This document shows positions 25,988 through 34,558 of a DNA stretch of 64,000 nucleotides, piece after piece (position 1 is the first letter of the stretch; each line of letters begins with the position of its first letter). The notes under the pieces are model-generated. The model saw only the letters and a program-made list of their open reading frames with translations, had not been told where the DNA came from and did not search any database. The translations under genes and the position numbers were made by a program. Source of the stretch: Clostridium facile (lineage in GTDB: Bacteria; Bacillota; Clostridia; Oscillospirales; Ruminococcaceae); assembly GCF_014297275.1 (NCBI RefSeq), contig NZ_JACOQK010000001.1, positions 1,240,001 to 1,304,000 on the forward strand, given 5' to 3'.

Positions 25988-26180
25988 TATTTGTGGTTCG
26001 ATCACCTATTTACTAACAACAGAATCTGTAATGCGTAATAAAAATTAATATTCCTTTTAAAATTTATATAAATCTAGATCAAAGTTATCGATTAAAAAAT
26101 GTCTCCTTAAAAATTGTGTTTTTTCAATATTATTCTTTATGTTATTCAAAAATAAGTTAAATAAATTTTCAAATTAGTGG

Positions 26181-26209
26181 TTGACAATCTGTTTTTCGTC
26201 TGCTATACT
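26181..26209 (+). promoter_or_regulatory. Promoter P2 of aroF
   Basis: TTGACA (26181-26186), 17-nt spacer, TATACT (26204-26209). Near-consensus, 44 nt upstream of leader peptide 2. Confidence 0.85.
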
Positions 26210-26252
26210 AACAGCAGAAAGAATAAATTCGATTCAGAGGAGATCAAACGTT

Positions 26253-26357
26253 ATGACAATGCAAAATAATAATTTTGTCTTTACATATTATTATTTTAAC
26301 TGGGCTTACTTTTTTAGCGCAGGTAATTTGTGTTGTCATAAGTTAGAAAACCGATAA
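26253..26357 (+). CDS. Aromatic leader peptide 2 of the aroF-tyrA operon
   Basis: A 34-codon frame with AGAGGAGA 9 nt before its ATG. Residues 8-21 read FVFTYYYFNWAYFF: ten of fourteen are Phe, Tyr or Trp. A perfect terminator hairpin (26391-26424) begins 33 nt after its stop, and the DAHP synthase gene follows. This is the classical layout of ribosome-mediated attenuation by charged aromatic tRNAs. The alternative antiterminator pairing could not be settled by eye. Confidence 0.82.
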   Translation: MTMQNNNFVFTYYYFNWAYFFSAGNLCCHKLENR

Positions 26358-26390
26358 TTGATTTATCCAAAATAGATGGAGCGGAAATCA

Positions 26391-26424
26391 GGTTGATAGC
26401 TTTTGACAGCTATCAACCTTTTTT
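26391..26424 (+). terminator. Attenuator terminator upstream of aroF
   Basis: Perfect 10-bp stem GGTTGATAGC / GCTATCAACC, loop TTTTGACA, followed by six T. It lies between leader peptide 2 and aroF, so it must be read through for aroF expression. Confidence 0.88.
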
Positions 26425-26510
26425 GTTGCACAACTTATTATCTGCCAAATAAATGCCTGGGGAGATAATAAGTTGTAAAAACTCCCCTTAAGAATGAGGA
26501 GGAGTAAACA

Positions 26511-27566
26511 ATGAAAACCGCAGTTATGACGAAAGGATTGTTACCAATGATTGTTATCTTAAAAGAAGGCGCACCAAAAGACCATGTAAACCATTTACTC
26601 AACGATTTGACCCAATTGGGACTAAAAACTGATGTCATCAAAGGGGAACACAAACAGATTATCACCTTAATTGGTGACACCACCAAAGTGGATATCGAAA
26701 ACCTGATGGCACGCCAGGTTGTAGAAAATGTACGCCGTGTATCCGAACCATACAAGGCTGCCAATAGAAAATTTCATCCAGACGATACCATCATAACAGT
26801 GGGTAACCAAAAAATTGGGCAAGGCTACTTTACTGTAATGTCCGGACCTTGTTCTGTCGAAACAGAAGAACAAATCGTTGAGGTTGCGGAACGTGTAAAA
26901 GCCGCAGGGGCAAATTTCCTGCGTGGGGGCGCATTCAAACCCCGTACTTCCCCATACTCTTTCCAGGGATTAGGTGCGACAGGGTTAGAATTGCTGTTAA
27001 AAGCAAAAAAGGCTACCGGTCTACAGATTGTCACTGAAATTATGAGTTTACGGGATATTGACCTATTCGCCGATGTAGATATTATCCAGGTTGGCGCCCG
27101 CAACATGCAGAACTTTGAGCTATTAAAAGAATTGGGCCACTGCAATAAACCAATCCTGTTAAAACGTGGTTTGGCAAATACCATTGAAGAATGGCTGATG
27201 AGCGCGGAATACATTATGGCTGGTGGCAACACCAATGTAATTATGTGCGAACGTGGTATCCGCACCTACGAAACAATGACAAGAAATACCCTGGATATAT
27301 CCGCAGTTCCTCTATTAAAACAGGTTTCCCATCTTCCTGTCATCGTTGACCCAAGCCATGCAACTGGTTTGACTTCTTTGGTAAAACCATTGTCGAAAGC
27401 CGCAATTGCCGCTGGCGCTGACGGTGTTATGATTGAAGTACATAACTGCCCAAGCAAAGCACTATCCGACGGTGCACAATCCCTGACTCCTGACCAATTT
27501 GATAATGTAATGGAAAGCATCAAACGTCAGTTGGAGTTTGAAGGAAAAACCCTATTAAAAGCATAA
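26511..27566 (+). CDS. aroF: 3-deoxy-7-phosphoheptulonate synthase (type I-beta, with N-terminal regulatory domain)
   Basis: Condenses phosphoenolpyruvate and erythrose-4-phosphate, the entry step to aromatic amino acids. 351 aa. Residues 1-70 form the ferredoxin-like regulatory domain seen in Thermotoga-type enzymes (MIVILKEGAPKDHVNHLLNDL). The catalytic barrel follows with VMSGPCSVETEEQI, FLRGGAFKPRTSPYSFQGLG, QVGARNMQNFELLKE, ILLKRG, and PVIVDPSHATG. A GGAGGAG ribosome binding site precedes the ATG. First gene of aroF-tyrA, preceded by the aromatic leader and attenuator. Confidence 0.95.
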   Translation: MKTAVMTKGLLPMIVILKEGAPKDHVNHLLNDLTQLGLKTDVIKGEHKQIITLIGDTTKVDIENLMARQVVENVRRVSEPYKAANRKFHPDDTIITVGNQKIGQGYFTVMSGPCSVETEEQIVEVAERVKAAGANFLRGGAFKPRTSPYSFQGLGATGLELLLKAKKATGLQIVTEIMSLRDIDLFADVDIIQVGARNMQNFELLKELGHCNKPILLKRGLANTIEEWLMSAEYIMAGGNTNVIMCERGIRTYETMTRNTLDISAVPLLKQVSHLPVIVDPSHATGLTSLVKPLSKAAIAAGADGVMIEVHNCPSKALSDGAQSLTPDQFDNVMESIKRQLEFEGKTLLKA

Positions 27567-27576
27567 GGAGTAAGAT

Positions 27577-28428
27577 ATGAACATTCTTATCGTTGGATTG
27601 GGTTTAATTGGAGGAAGCTTTTGCCGTACCATAAAAAAACATACGACAGATACTGTGTTAGGAATGGATATTGACCAAAATACGGTTAATCAAGCAGTGG
27701 AATCAGGCGCGATCGACCGCCAGGCAAACTTTGAAGATATTTCCATTGCGGATTTAACTTTTGTTTGCCTCTATCCTCAACAAACCATTGATTTTATAAC
27801 AGAACATGCTTCTCAGTTTAAACCTGGCAGTGTAGTTGCGGATACTTGTGGAATCAAAAACCGAATTGTCAGCAATTGCGAAAAAGCCCTTTTACCCTAT
27901 GGTGTCCACTTTGTTGGTATCCACCCAATGGCTGGCCGCGAATTTTCTGGTTTCTCCTATTCTACGGATAGTCTGTTCCAAGGGGCGAGTTTTATTGTAA
28001 CTGCTTCCAAACAATCCAATCCAGATGCGGTAAATCTGGTAACGGATTTGGCGGTCCGGATGGGGTTCGGGGAAATTGTGCGGACATCGCCAGAGCAGCA
28101 TGACAAAATTATTGCTTTTACTTCTCAGCTAGCCCATGTTGTTTCTAACGCTTATATGAAAAGCCCTACCGCTTTATATGAGCGTGGATTTACTGGAGGA
28201 AGTTTCCAGGATTTAACCCGTGTCGCTATGTTAAACGATAAAATGTGGACGGAGTTATTCTGGTTGAACAAGGAACCATTGCTCTATGAAATCAATACGA
28301 TCATTGCCCACCTCTCCCAATACCGAGACGCTTTATTAACAGGTGATCTTGCTACCTTGCAACGTTTACTTTATGAGGGTAGCGAGCTAAAAAAACAGGA
28401 TTTAAAGGCCAACGGAAAAATCAAATGA
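27577..28428 (+). CDS. tyrA: Prephenate dehydrogenase
   Basis: Oxidises prephenate to 4-hydroxyphenylpyruvate in tyrosine synthesis. 283 aa: N-terminal Rossmann domain with GLGLIGGSF (residues 7-15), the conserved HPMAGREFSG (substrate region) and a helical C-terminal domain with SPEQHDKIIAFTSQLAHVVSNAY. No ACT domain is present, as in the shorter family members. It follows aroF by 10 nt with an AAGGAG ribosome binding site. Its stop overlaps the start of the decayed GNAT gene. Confidence 0.94.
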   Translation: MNILIVGLGLIGGSFCRTIKKHTTDTVLGMDIDQNTVNQAVESGAIDRQANFEDISIADLTFVCLYPQQTIDFITEHASQFKPGSVVADTCGIKNRIVSNCEKALLPYGVHFVGIHPMAGREFSGFSYSTDSLFQGASFIVTASKQSNPDAVNLVTDLAVRMGFGEIVRTSPEQHDKIIAFTSQLAHVVSNAYMKSPTALYERGFTGGSFQDLTRVAMLNDKMWTELFWLNKEPLLYEINTIIAHLSQYRDALLTGDLATLQRLLYEGSELKKQDLKANGKIK

Positions 28429-28904
28429 AACAGTTTACAATTACAAAAGTAAAATTTGATGATTTACCGAAAATTTTCGCAATACAAAAACTTGATTTTG
28501 CTGAAGAAGCAGAGCACTGCCGGATTTTTTAATATACAGCCATTGACAGAAACATTGCAAGAAGTAGAACAGCAATACCAAAAGGGAACTGTCATCTTGG
28601 AAGCAGTAAATCATATCCAAACAATAATTGGTTCCATCCGTGGTAGATTGGAAAATGATACAGGATATGTAAGTAAATTATCTATTCACCCAGCATCACA
28701 AAATCAGGGGGTAGGTTCTTTCCTACTACACCACTTGGAGCTTTATTCCCCAACTGTAATTTTTCCTTATTTACCAATAAAGATAATCCAAAGAACCTTG
28801 CTTTTTACTAATCCAACGGGTTTTATCTTACTGATAAAAAACAAGAAGTCTTTTCTGTTACTCTTATAAAACGCTATAAACCAAAACTACTTTTATCCAG
28901 ATAA
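28425..28904 (+). pseudogene. Decayed GNAT-family acetyltransferase gene
   Basis: An ATG overlapping the tyrA stop begins MKQFTITKVKFDDLPKIFAIQK, then shifts frame near 28505-28530 into NIQPLTETLQEVEQQYQKG and the GNAT core YVSKLSIHPASQNQGVGSFLLHHLE. A second shift near 28755-28790 leads to LFTNKDNPKNLAFY, then an in-frame TAA at 28809, then SNGFYLTDKKQEVFSVTLIKRY to the final stop. The pieces in order give a normal acetyltransferase with the acetyl-CoA loop (QNQGVG), so this was the third gene of the aro operon. Two shifts and a stop make it inactive. Confidence 0.82.
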
Positions 28905-29016
28905 TTTCTTTCGATATGAAACAAAAATCTGTCAATGTATTTAAACAGTTATCTTCTTTCCTTAATAATCCAGATAAATAACATCAAATAAAGTGTGCAA
29001 AACTTTAAAGCAAATG

Positions 29017-29051
29017 AAAAAGCTACTATGTTTTTTACATAGTAGCTTTTT
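29017..29051. terminator. Bidirectional terminator
   Basis: Stem AAAAAGCTACTATG / CATAGTAGCTTTTT with loop TTTTTTA. It serves the minus-strand operon ending at 29062 and can end the aro transcript from the left. Confidence 0.85.
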
Positions 29052-29061
29052 CTTAATTTTT

Positions 29062-29586
29062 CTATTCAACGGTAATTCCTAGGTTCCACTTATGTTCTCC
29101 CCAATAGGCATATTGCAAATTAGAATTTTCCGCTCTGATAACATATAACGAATCAATACCTATATTGTCTGGATCAGTGGTATCTTTCGTAAATTGTTTG
29201 ATTGCAAAACGATATTGAGCTTTATCTGTTTCTACATCATAAGTGGAGAGTATGAATTTCCATTCACCTGTCTGATCCCTGCTTGCATCAGCACCTCCTC
29301 CACCCCAATCATCATAGGAAACCATTTCTCCCTGAAAAAAATCAAATAAAGCAATAGCGTCTTTTTCAAAATTCTCTGAACTTTCTACTGCGTTTTTGGA
29401 AAACAATGTTTTTAAGGAATCGGTATCCCGGTTTTGTACTGCTTCTATCATTTGTTCAAAGTTACGATTCGCAACCTCTGTGTCAGTGTCAAAAAGACGT
29501 TCCATTAAGTGAGGTCCTCTCAAAGAGCATGAACTGGAAAAAAGCACTAAAATACAGGCAAATAAAAATACACTTATCTTTTTCAT
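29062..29586 (-). CDS. DUF5104-like lipoprotein
   Basis: 174 aa with signal peptide MKKISVFLFACILVLFSSSC; the lipobox SSSC places the lipidated Cys at residue 20. The mature part (FEQMIEAVQNRDTDSLKTLFSKNAVE, FFQGEMVSYDDWGGGGAD, YVIRAENSN) is a small NTF2-like alpha+beta domain of the DUF5104 type, common in Clostridia. Function unknown. Last gene of the operon that includes proBA. Confidence 0.75.
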   Translation of the reverse strand: MKKISVFLFACILVLFSSSCSLRGPHLMERLFDTDTEVANRNFEQMIEAVQNRDTDSLKTLFSKNAVESSENFEKDAIALFDFFQGEMVSYDDWGGGGADASRDQTGEWKFILSTYDVETDKAQYRFAIKQFTKDTTDPDNIGIDSLYVIRAENSNLQYAYWGEHKWNLGITVE

Positions 29587-29626
29587 AACAAGATATCCAA
29601 TTTATGAGATTTCATTTACCATCAAT

Positions 29627-30658
29627 TTAACCTTCCGGTTGGATCTCTATCTGAGAACTGGAAGATTCCATAGTATCATCTTCTGTATAAATATTTGTTT
29701 GATTAGAAGATGTCTCATCTGTTTGAGTATTTTCAGTTTCCTCACTCTGTCCCTGGGAGGAAGAATTACTAGCATCTGTTGAACTTGTTGTTTCTGTGGA
29801 AGATGTATTTTCTTTTACCTGCTCCATCCCTACGATATAAAACTGGTTCTTCTCATCTGATTTTAACTGGTATTCTACATATTTGAATGGTTCCTCCGTG
29901 TGGTTCCCTTTCAAATTACTACCCCAAGCATTATTCTGGGCAATATATCCCACCTTAATTAGATACATGCCCTCTGATTTTGTTATTTTTTCTACTTTAG
30001 GGCTATAATTTTGGAACTGAATCTCTTTTGGAACCATATACATCTTGGTATCTGGAGAATATTCAAAAATATATTCATTATCAGTAACCGCTACATTTTG
30101 ATAGGTAATATCATTTCCAAATAACTTTTTGACATGGGATTCTACATCAACCGCTGGAATATAAATGGAAAAATCATCACTTGCGTACTCGGATTGGTCA
30201 GCGTTTAAAATAATATCCCATAACGCCGCAGAAACAATAGTGGAATCCCCCAGTTTATTCATATCATCTACTGGTGCAGGGTCTAGCATCACAACGGGAG
30301 TTAAAAATTGTTCAAATTTTGCAATTTCTTTTTGATTGGTCGCAACATCGCCAATTACATCAACCAGTTTTATTCCTGTCACGATTACTCCGATTACTGC
30401 AAAAATACCAATAATACCACCAAAAACCACATTTTTATCCATATGGCGCAAACCATTCCAAAATTTTTTCATGGCTAATACAAATTTATTTGGTCCATTA
30501 TGATACTGCTGTTCTTCCTCCACAGGTGCCGTCAATACAGCCTTTGGCATTTCTTTTTTGGAGGATTCCGCCTTATCTAGGGTTTCTGTTTCCTGTGGTA
30601 CAGGTTGCTCTACTGGAGCCTGTTTCACATCTTGGTTTTGATCCTTCTGCTTACTCAT
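29627..30658 (-). CDS. Membrane-anchored protein with low-complexity tail, unknown function
   Basis: 343 aa. Residues 1-75 are a charged cytoplasmic part rich in Q, E, P and K. One membrane helix lies at about 77-97 (VVFGGIIGIFAVIGVIVTGIK). A globular extracytoplasmic domain (about 110-285) includes YIPAVDVESHVKKLFGNDI and YAQ-like beta strands. The tail from about 288 is almost only S, T, E, Q, N and D (SSTETTSSTDASNSSS). No family recognised. It lies between proA and the lipoprotein gene with short gaps, so it belongs to the same operon. An AGGAGG ribosome binding site is present. Confidence 0.7.
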   Translation of the reverse strand: MSKQKDQNQDVKQAPVEQPVPQETETLDKAESSKKEMPKAVLTAPVEEEQQYHNGPNKFVLAMKKFWNGLRHMDKNVVFGGIIGIFAVIGVIVTGIKLVDVIGDVATNQKEIAKFEQFLTPVVMLDPAPVDDMNKLGDSTIVSAALWDIILNADQSEYASDDFSIYIPAVDVESHVKKLFGNDITYQNVAVTDNEYIFEYSPDTKMYMVPKEIQFQNYSPKVEKITKSEGMYLIKVGYIAQNNAWGSNLKGNHTEEPFKYVEYQLKSDEKNQFYIVGMEQVKENTSSTETTSSTDASNSSSQGQSEETENTQTDETSSNQTNIYTEDDTMESSSSQIEIQPEG

Positions 30659-30679
30659 ATAAGTATCCTCCTGCTTTAT

Positions 30680-31921
30680 TTATCGAACCTGTCCTGTTCC
30701 ATGGATAATATATTTAATCGTAGTCAGTTCAGGGAGCCCCATAGGACCTCTTGCATGAAGTTTTTGGGTAGAAATACCTATTTCCGCACCAAAGCCAAAC
30801 TCACCGCCATCGGTAAAACGGGTAGAAGCATTGACATAAACAGCAGCGGAATCCACCTGTGCTGTAAATTTTTCAGATGCTGGTAAAGAATTGGTGATAA
30901 TCGCTTCCGAATGTCCTGTAGAATAGGTTTGAATGTGGGAGATTGCCTGGTCAATATCTTGTACCACACGCACTGACATTTTATAATCCAAATACTCAGT
31001 AGCATAATCCTCTTCGGTTGCTGGAAATACACTTTCTCCTAAAATTCGTATTGTTTCTGGACAACCAAATAGCTGTACAGATTTTTCATCTAATTTTTGT
31101 TTTACCATTGGTAAAAATTTTTCCGCAATTTCCTTATGTACCAATAGGCTCTCAGCTGCGTTGCATACAGATGGACGGCTGGTTTTTGCGTTGTACACAA
31201 TTTCAGCAGCCATTTCCAAATCTGCATCTTGATCCACATAGATATGGCAGTTTCCTGTACCGGTTTCGATAACAGGGACAGTAGCGTTTTGTACCACAGC
31301 TTGAATCAGTCCAGAACCCCCTCTAGGAATCAGTACATCCAAATAGCCATTTAGTTTCATTAATTGAGTGGAACTTTCTCGGGAAGTATCCGTAACCAGC
31401 TGAATAATATCTTTGGGAAATCCAGCTTGTTCTACCGCTTCTCGCATTAAGTCCACCAGTACCGTATTAGATTGGATCGCTTCTTTTCCACCACGCAAAA
31501 TTACAGCATTTCCTGCTTTTAAGCAAAGAGTCGCAGCATCTACTGACACATTGGGACGGGATTCAAATATAATTCCAATTACCCCCATTGGAACACGCAC
31601 TTTTGTCATTTTCAATCCATTTGGACGAGTAAATCCAGTTTCTACAACACCAGTAGGATCCTCTAACTGGATTAACTCCCTTACTGCATTTGCCATGGAA
31701 TGAATTCGAGCTTCATTCAATAATAATCGGTCAATCATTGTTTCTGGAATTCCCATGGAACGGGCAGTTTCAATATCCTGCTGATTTTTTTCCATAATCA
31801 GCACAACGGATTGATCCAGTTTCTCGGCAATCAACTGTAAAGCTTCATTCTTTTTTTGTGTGGAAGCAGTATTGATGATGCTGGACACTGCTTTCGCATT
31901 TTTTCCTAATTGTTCAACCAT
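30680..31921 (-). CDS. proA: Glutamate-5-semialdehyde dehydrogenase
   Basis: Second step of proline synthesis: reduces gamma-glutamyl phosphate to the semialdehyde with NADPH. About 413 aa. Aldehyde dehydrogenase fold with VRVPMGVIGIIFESRPNVSVDAATLCLKAGNAVILRGG, LIPRGGSGLI, IETGTGNCHIYVD and the catalytic Cys in SRPSVCNAAESLLVH. The start is taken as the second ATG (31919-31921), since GGAGG touches the first one. It lies 20 nt after proB. Confidence 0.95.
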   Translation of the reverse strand: MVEQLGKNAKAVSSIINTASTQKKNEALQLIAEKLDQSVVLIMEKNQQDIETARSMGIPETMIDRLLLNEARIHSMANAVRELIQLEDPTGVVETGFTRPNGLKMTKVRVPMGVIGIIFESRPNVSVDAATLCLKAGNAVILRGGKEAIQSNTVLVDLMREAVEQAGFPKDIIQLVTDTSRESSTQLMKLNGYLDVLIPRGGSGLIQAVVQNATVPVIETGTGNCHIYVDQDADLEMAAEIVYNAKTSRPSVCNAAESLLVHKEIAEKFLPMVKQKLDEKSVQLFGCPETIRILGESVFPATEEDYATEYLDYKMSVRVVQDIDQAISHIQTYSTGHSEAIITNSLPASEKFTAQVDSAAVYVNASTRFTDGGEFGFGAEIGISTQKLHARGPMGLPELTTIKYIIHGTGQVR

Positions 31922-31941
31922 AACCATCCTCCATCTCTATT

Positions 31942-32733
31942 TTACTGATGATTTACTGGGAAATAGGTCCCTACTTTTTGTCCTTCTATTACTTGATACA
32001 ACAAATCCGGTTTTTCCCCATTAATAATAAACATTGGGATTCCCGCTTCTGTTGCGATTTCCGCCGCGTGAATTTTCGTAATCATTCCGCCAGTTCCCAA
32101 AGAACTGCCTCGTCCTCCCGCAATTTCACGGATATGGTCATCAATAATATCTACTTGTTTAATTAATTGTGCTTCTGGATATTTGGCAGGATTCTTGTCG
32201 TACAATCCATCAATATCAGTAAGTAATACCAGTAAATCCGCTTTTGCTATCTTCGCTACAATAGCGGATAAGGTATCGTTGTCACCAAATTCAATTTCTT
32301 CGGTAGAAACCGTATCATTTTCATTAATAATTGGAATTGCGTTATATTGCAGCAACGCATTTAACGTGTTTAACACATTTACTTCACGCCTGCCACCGTC
32401 AATAATATATTTTGTAAGCAATAACTGAGAAACAATGTGATTATATTCCCCAAACAATTTATCATATACATACATTAATTCACACTGGCCAATTGCAGCA
32501 CATGCCTGTTTGGAAGGAATATCAGCAGGACGTTGTTTTAACCCCAATTTTCCAGAACCAACCCCTATGGAACCAGAAGAAACTAGAATAATCTCTTTTC
32601 CAGCATTTTTTAAATCGGAAAGCACTTTTACCAGATGTTCCACATGACGGATATTCAACATACCTGTGGGATGTGCTAAAGTGGAGGTACCTACTTTTAC
32701 GACAATTCTTTGTATATTTTTGGTATTTGCCAT
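31942..32733 (-). CDS. proB: Glutamate 5-kinase (short form without PUA domain)
   Basis: First step of proline synthesis: ATP-dependent phosphorylation of glutamate. 263 aa, only the amino-acid kinase domain: RIVVKVGTSTLAHPTG (residues 9-24), LVSSGSIGVGSGKLGL, PIINENDTVSTEEIEFGDND and GTGGMITKIHAAEIAT. The C-terminal PUA domain of the longer (about 370-aa) enzymes is absent, as in several Firmicutes. proA follows immediately. Feedback by proline would act through the kinase domain. Confidence 0.95.
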   Translation of the reverse strand: MANTKNIQRIVVKVGTSTLAHPTGMLNIRHVEHLVKVLSDLKNAGKEIILVSSGSIGVGSGKLGLKQRPADIPSKQACAAIGQCELMYVYDKLFGEYNHIVSQLLLTKYIIDGGRREVNVLNTLNALLQYNAIPIINENDTVSTEEIEFGDNDTLSAIVAKIAKADLLVLLTDIDGLYDKNPAKYPEAQLIKQVDIIDDHIREIAGGRGSSLGTGGMITKIHAAEIATEAGIPMFIINGEKPDLLYQVIEGQKVGTYFPVNHQ

Positions 32734-32805
32734 TTCAATTACCCCTTAAAAATTTCTATATCCGATTTATTATAGCATAATTTGACGTAATAGAAAAGGT
32801 TAATT

Positions 32806-33651
32806 TTATAAACTTTCCGCCAGTACCTCCCGTTTGGCATGTTCAATCTGATATTTTGCAAATAATGCTAGTTCTACTGATAGATAAGGAATAACAAAAA
32901 TAATAGGGATAAATATTACACACAACACCAATAATGGAACCATACAAATCAATAACATAATTAATTGGAACCGTTCCCCTTTCATCATACAGGAAGAAAG
33001 CCGGATCATTTGTGCTATTTTCAAAGAACTATCTTCTACAAATAAAAACCCCACCAAATAGTATTTAGAACAAACATAAATAAAAAAGATTAATCCTGTA
33101 AATAACAATAGCCAAGTAAATCCTAGCATGACCCAATAAATATAAGCACTATAATAGCCAGAAGACTGATAAAACCACGCTAAAGAATACATAGCACAGG
33201 CAGGTAATAAAGATACAATCAAATATCCCAACATTCGGAAAAAAACAGATAAGATAATACCAATACTGTGAAAATAGCGTTTTGCGCTGGTATAAAAATA
33301 AAACACCAAGGCAATGGGGGAATTCTCACCGGAAGCCACTGCATATGCCCATTTAATACTGCCAAACCAAATAGGAGATACCAAAAATAGCGAAACAATT
33401 CCCACAATCAAGAGGGTAATCAGATGGGCTATTGCATCATAGTGGCCATTGGTAATCCATTTTTGTACAGCAGTAATAGAACTAAACAAATTTTTGTATC
33501 CGGAACTGGATAAAAAAGTATATGTTGTTTTTTCTACTAATAATAACAAAAGATGGATACTTAGGAAAACCAGCCCAATGGCAATCCCTTTACTCCAGTT
33601 TGCCTGTAAAGCGCGTCCGGTATTCCTTCTGATATGGCTGTTTACCGTCAT
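32806..33651 (-). CDS. Predicted six-helix membrane protein of unknown function
   Basis: 281 aa. Hydrophobic segments at about 22-40, 76-96, 125-150, 163-190, 200-215 and 235-265. The start MTVNSHIRRNTGRALQANWSKGIAIGLVFL, with a basic amphipathic stretch before the first helix, resembles DUF975-type proteins, but I could not confirm the family. It is 15 nt downstream of the histidine phosphatase gene and 72 nt upstream of proB. Confidence 0.65.
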   Translation of the reverse strand: MTVNSHIRRNTGRALQANWSKGIAIGLVFLSIHLLLLLVEKTTYTFLSSSGYKNLFSSITAVQKWITNGHYDAIAHLITLLIVGIVSLFLVSPIWFGSIKWAYAVASGENSPIALVFYFYTSAKRYFHSIGIILSVFFRMLGYLIVSLLPACAMYSLAWFYQSSGYYSAYIYWVMLGFTWLLLFTGLIFFIYVCSKYYLVGFLFVEDSSLKIAQMIRLSSCMMKGERFQLIMLLICMVPLLVLCVIFIPIIFVIPYLSVELALFAKYQIEHAKREVLAESL

Positions 33652-33666
33652 TCTATCACTTCCATT

Positions 33667-34356
33667 CTATTCGATTTCTTCATTCTGTTCCTCTACATCC
33701 CAAAAACTATATTCCTGAATAGAAGAAAAACCATCTTCTAAGGTAGAATAAGGAATTGGATCATATACCTCAAAAAACTGGTCCCTCATCCAAAGCTGGG
33801 TGTAAGTCATTACAGTATAGCCTTTTCCACTTTCTGTCTGCCACTCTAACTCTCCACGTTGTGGCAAACCATAGGCGGCTAACAGTGCCGCAATCACACC
33901 TCCATGAGTAATTAATGCCGCACTAGTAATATCATTTTGCATCATATCCATAAAAATTTGATTGATACCAAATTCCAGTCTTTTTTGGAACTGTTCTTTA
34001 CTTTCTCCTTGAGGCGGGGCAGTGTCCATATCACCTTCCATCCATTCTTGAAAAGCGGCATCCTCTTTTAGTTGTTCCAAACTTTGGTTCTCAAATACAC
34101 CAAAATCATATTCTTTTAAAGCATCCACTTTTTGTAGAAAAGTATCCGGATAAATAATGTCTGCCGTTTCTACTGCACGTTTTAAAGGGCTACAATATAC
34201 TTTTTGTACATGTGGATATTCACAGGTATCTACCAAGGTTTCAATCTCTTCCCTTCCCTGTTCGCAAAGAGGTAAATCTGTAGAACCAATATATTTTCCT
34301 TCTAAATTTCCCTGTGTAATTCCATGGCGAATCATGTAAAGCTTAAAGGTTTTCAT
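33667..34356 (-). CDS. Histidine phosphatase family protein (phosphoglycerate mutase-like)
   Basis: 229 aa. The phosphohistidine motif is YMIRHGITQGN (His at residue 11) and the second catalytic His is in ALITHGGVIAALL. The partner Arg is in YCSPLKRAVETADII and the acid in DALKEYDFGVFENQ. Members dephosphorylate small molecules such as alpha-ribazole phosphate or sugar phosphates; the substrate is not evident here. It is the first gene of the operon leading into proBA. Confidence 0.88.
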   Translation of the reverse strand: MKTFKLYMIRHGITQGNLEGKYIGSTDLPLCEQGREEIETLVDTCEYPHVQKVYCSPLKRAVETADIIYPDTFLQKVDALKEYDFGVFENQSLEQLKEDAAFQEWMEGDMDTAPPQGESKEQFQKRLEFGINQIFMDMMQNDITSAALITHGGVIAALLAAYGLPQRGELEWQTESGKGYTVMTYTQLWMRDQFFEVYDPIPYSTLEDGFSSIQEYSFWDVEEQNEEIE

Positions 34357-34507
34357 GTCAACTAAATCTCCTATTCCACTAAATATTGTATATCTTGTTT
34401 CTTTTATCTACTATAGTTTAATGTCAATAGACAAAATGCCCAAAAACAGCACCGACATTTTTTCTAAAAAACTATGTTTTTTCTTCAAAAATTCCTTTAC
34501 AAAAGGT

Positions 34508-34536
34508 AGCTGGTATACTATAATTTACTATACGTT
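34508..34536 (+). promoter_or_regulatory. Promoter of the XRE regulator gene
   Basis: TTTACA, 17-nt spacer, TATAAT, ending about 35 nt before the start codon at 34559. Position is approximate by a few bases. Confidence 0.7.
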
Positions 34537-34558
34537 ATCAATTTTGGAGGATAAACTA

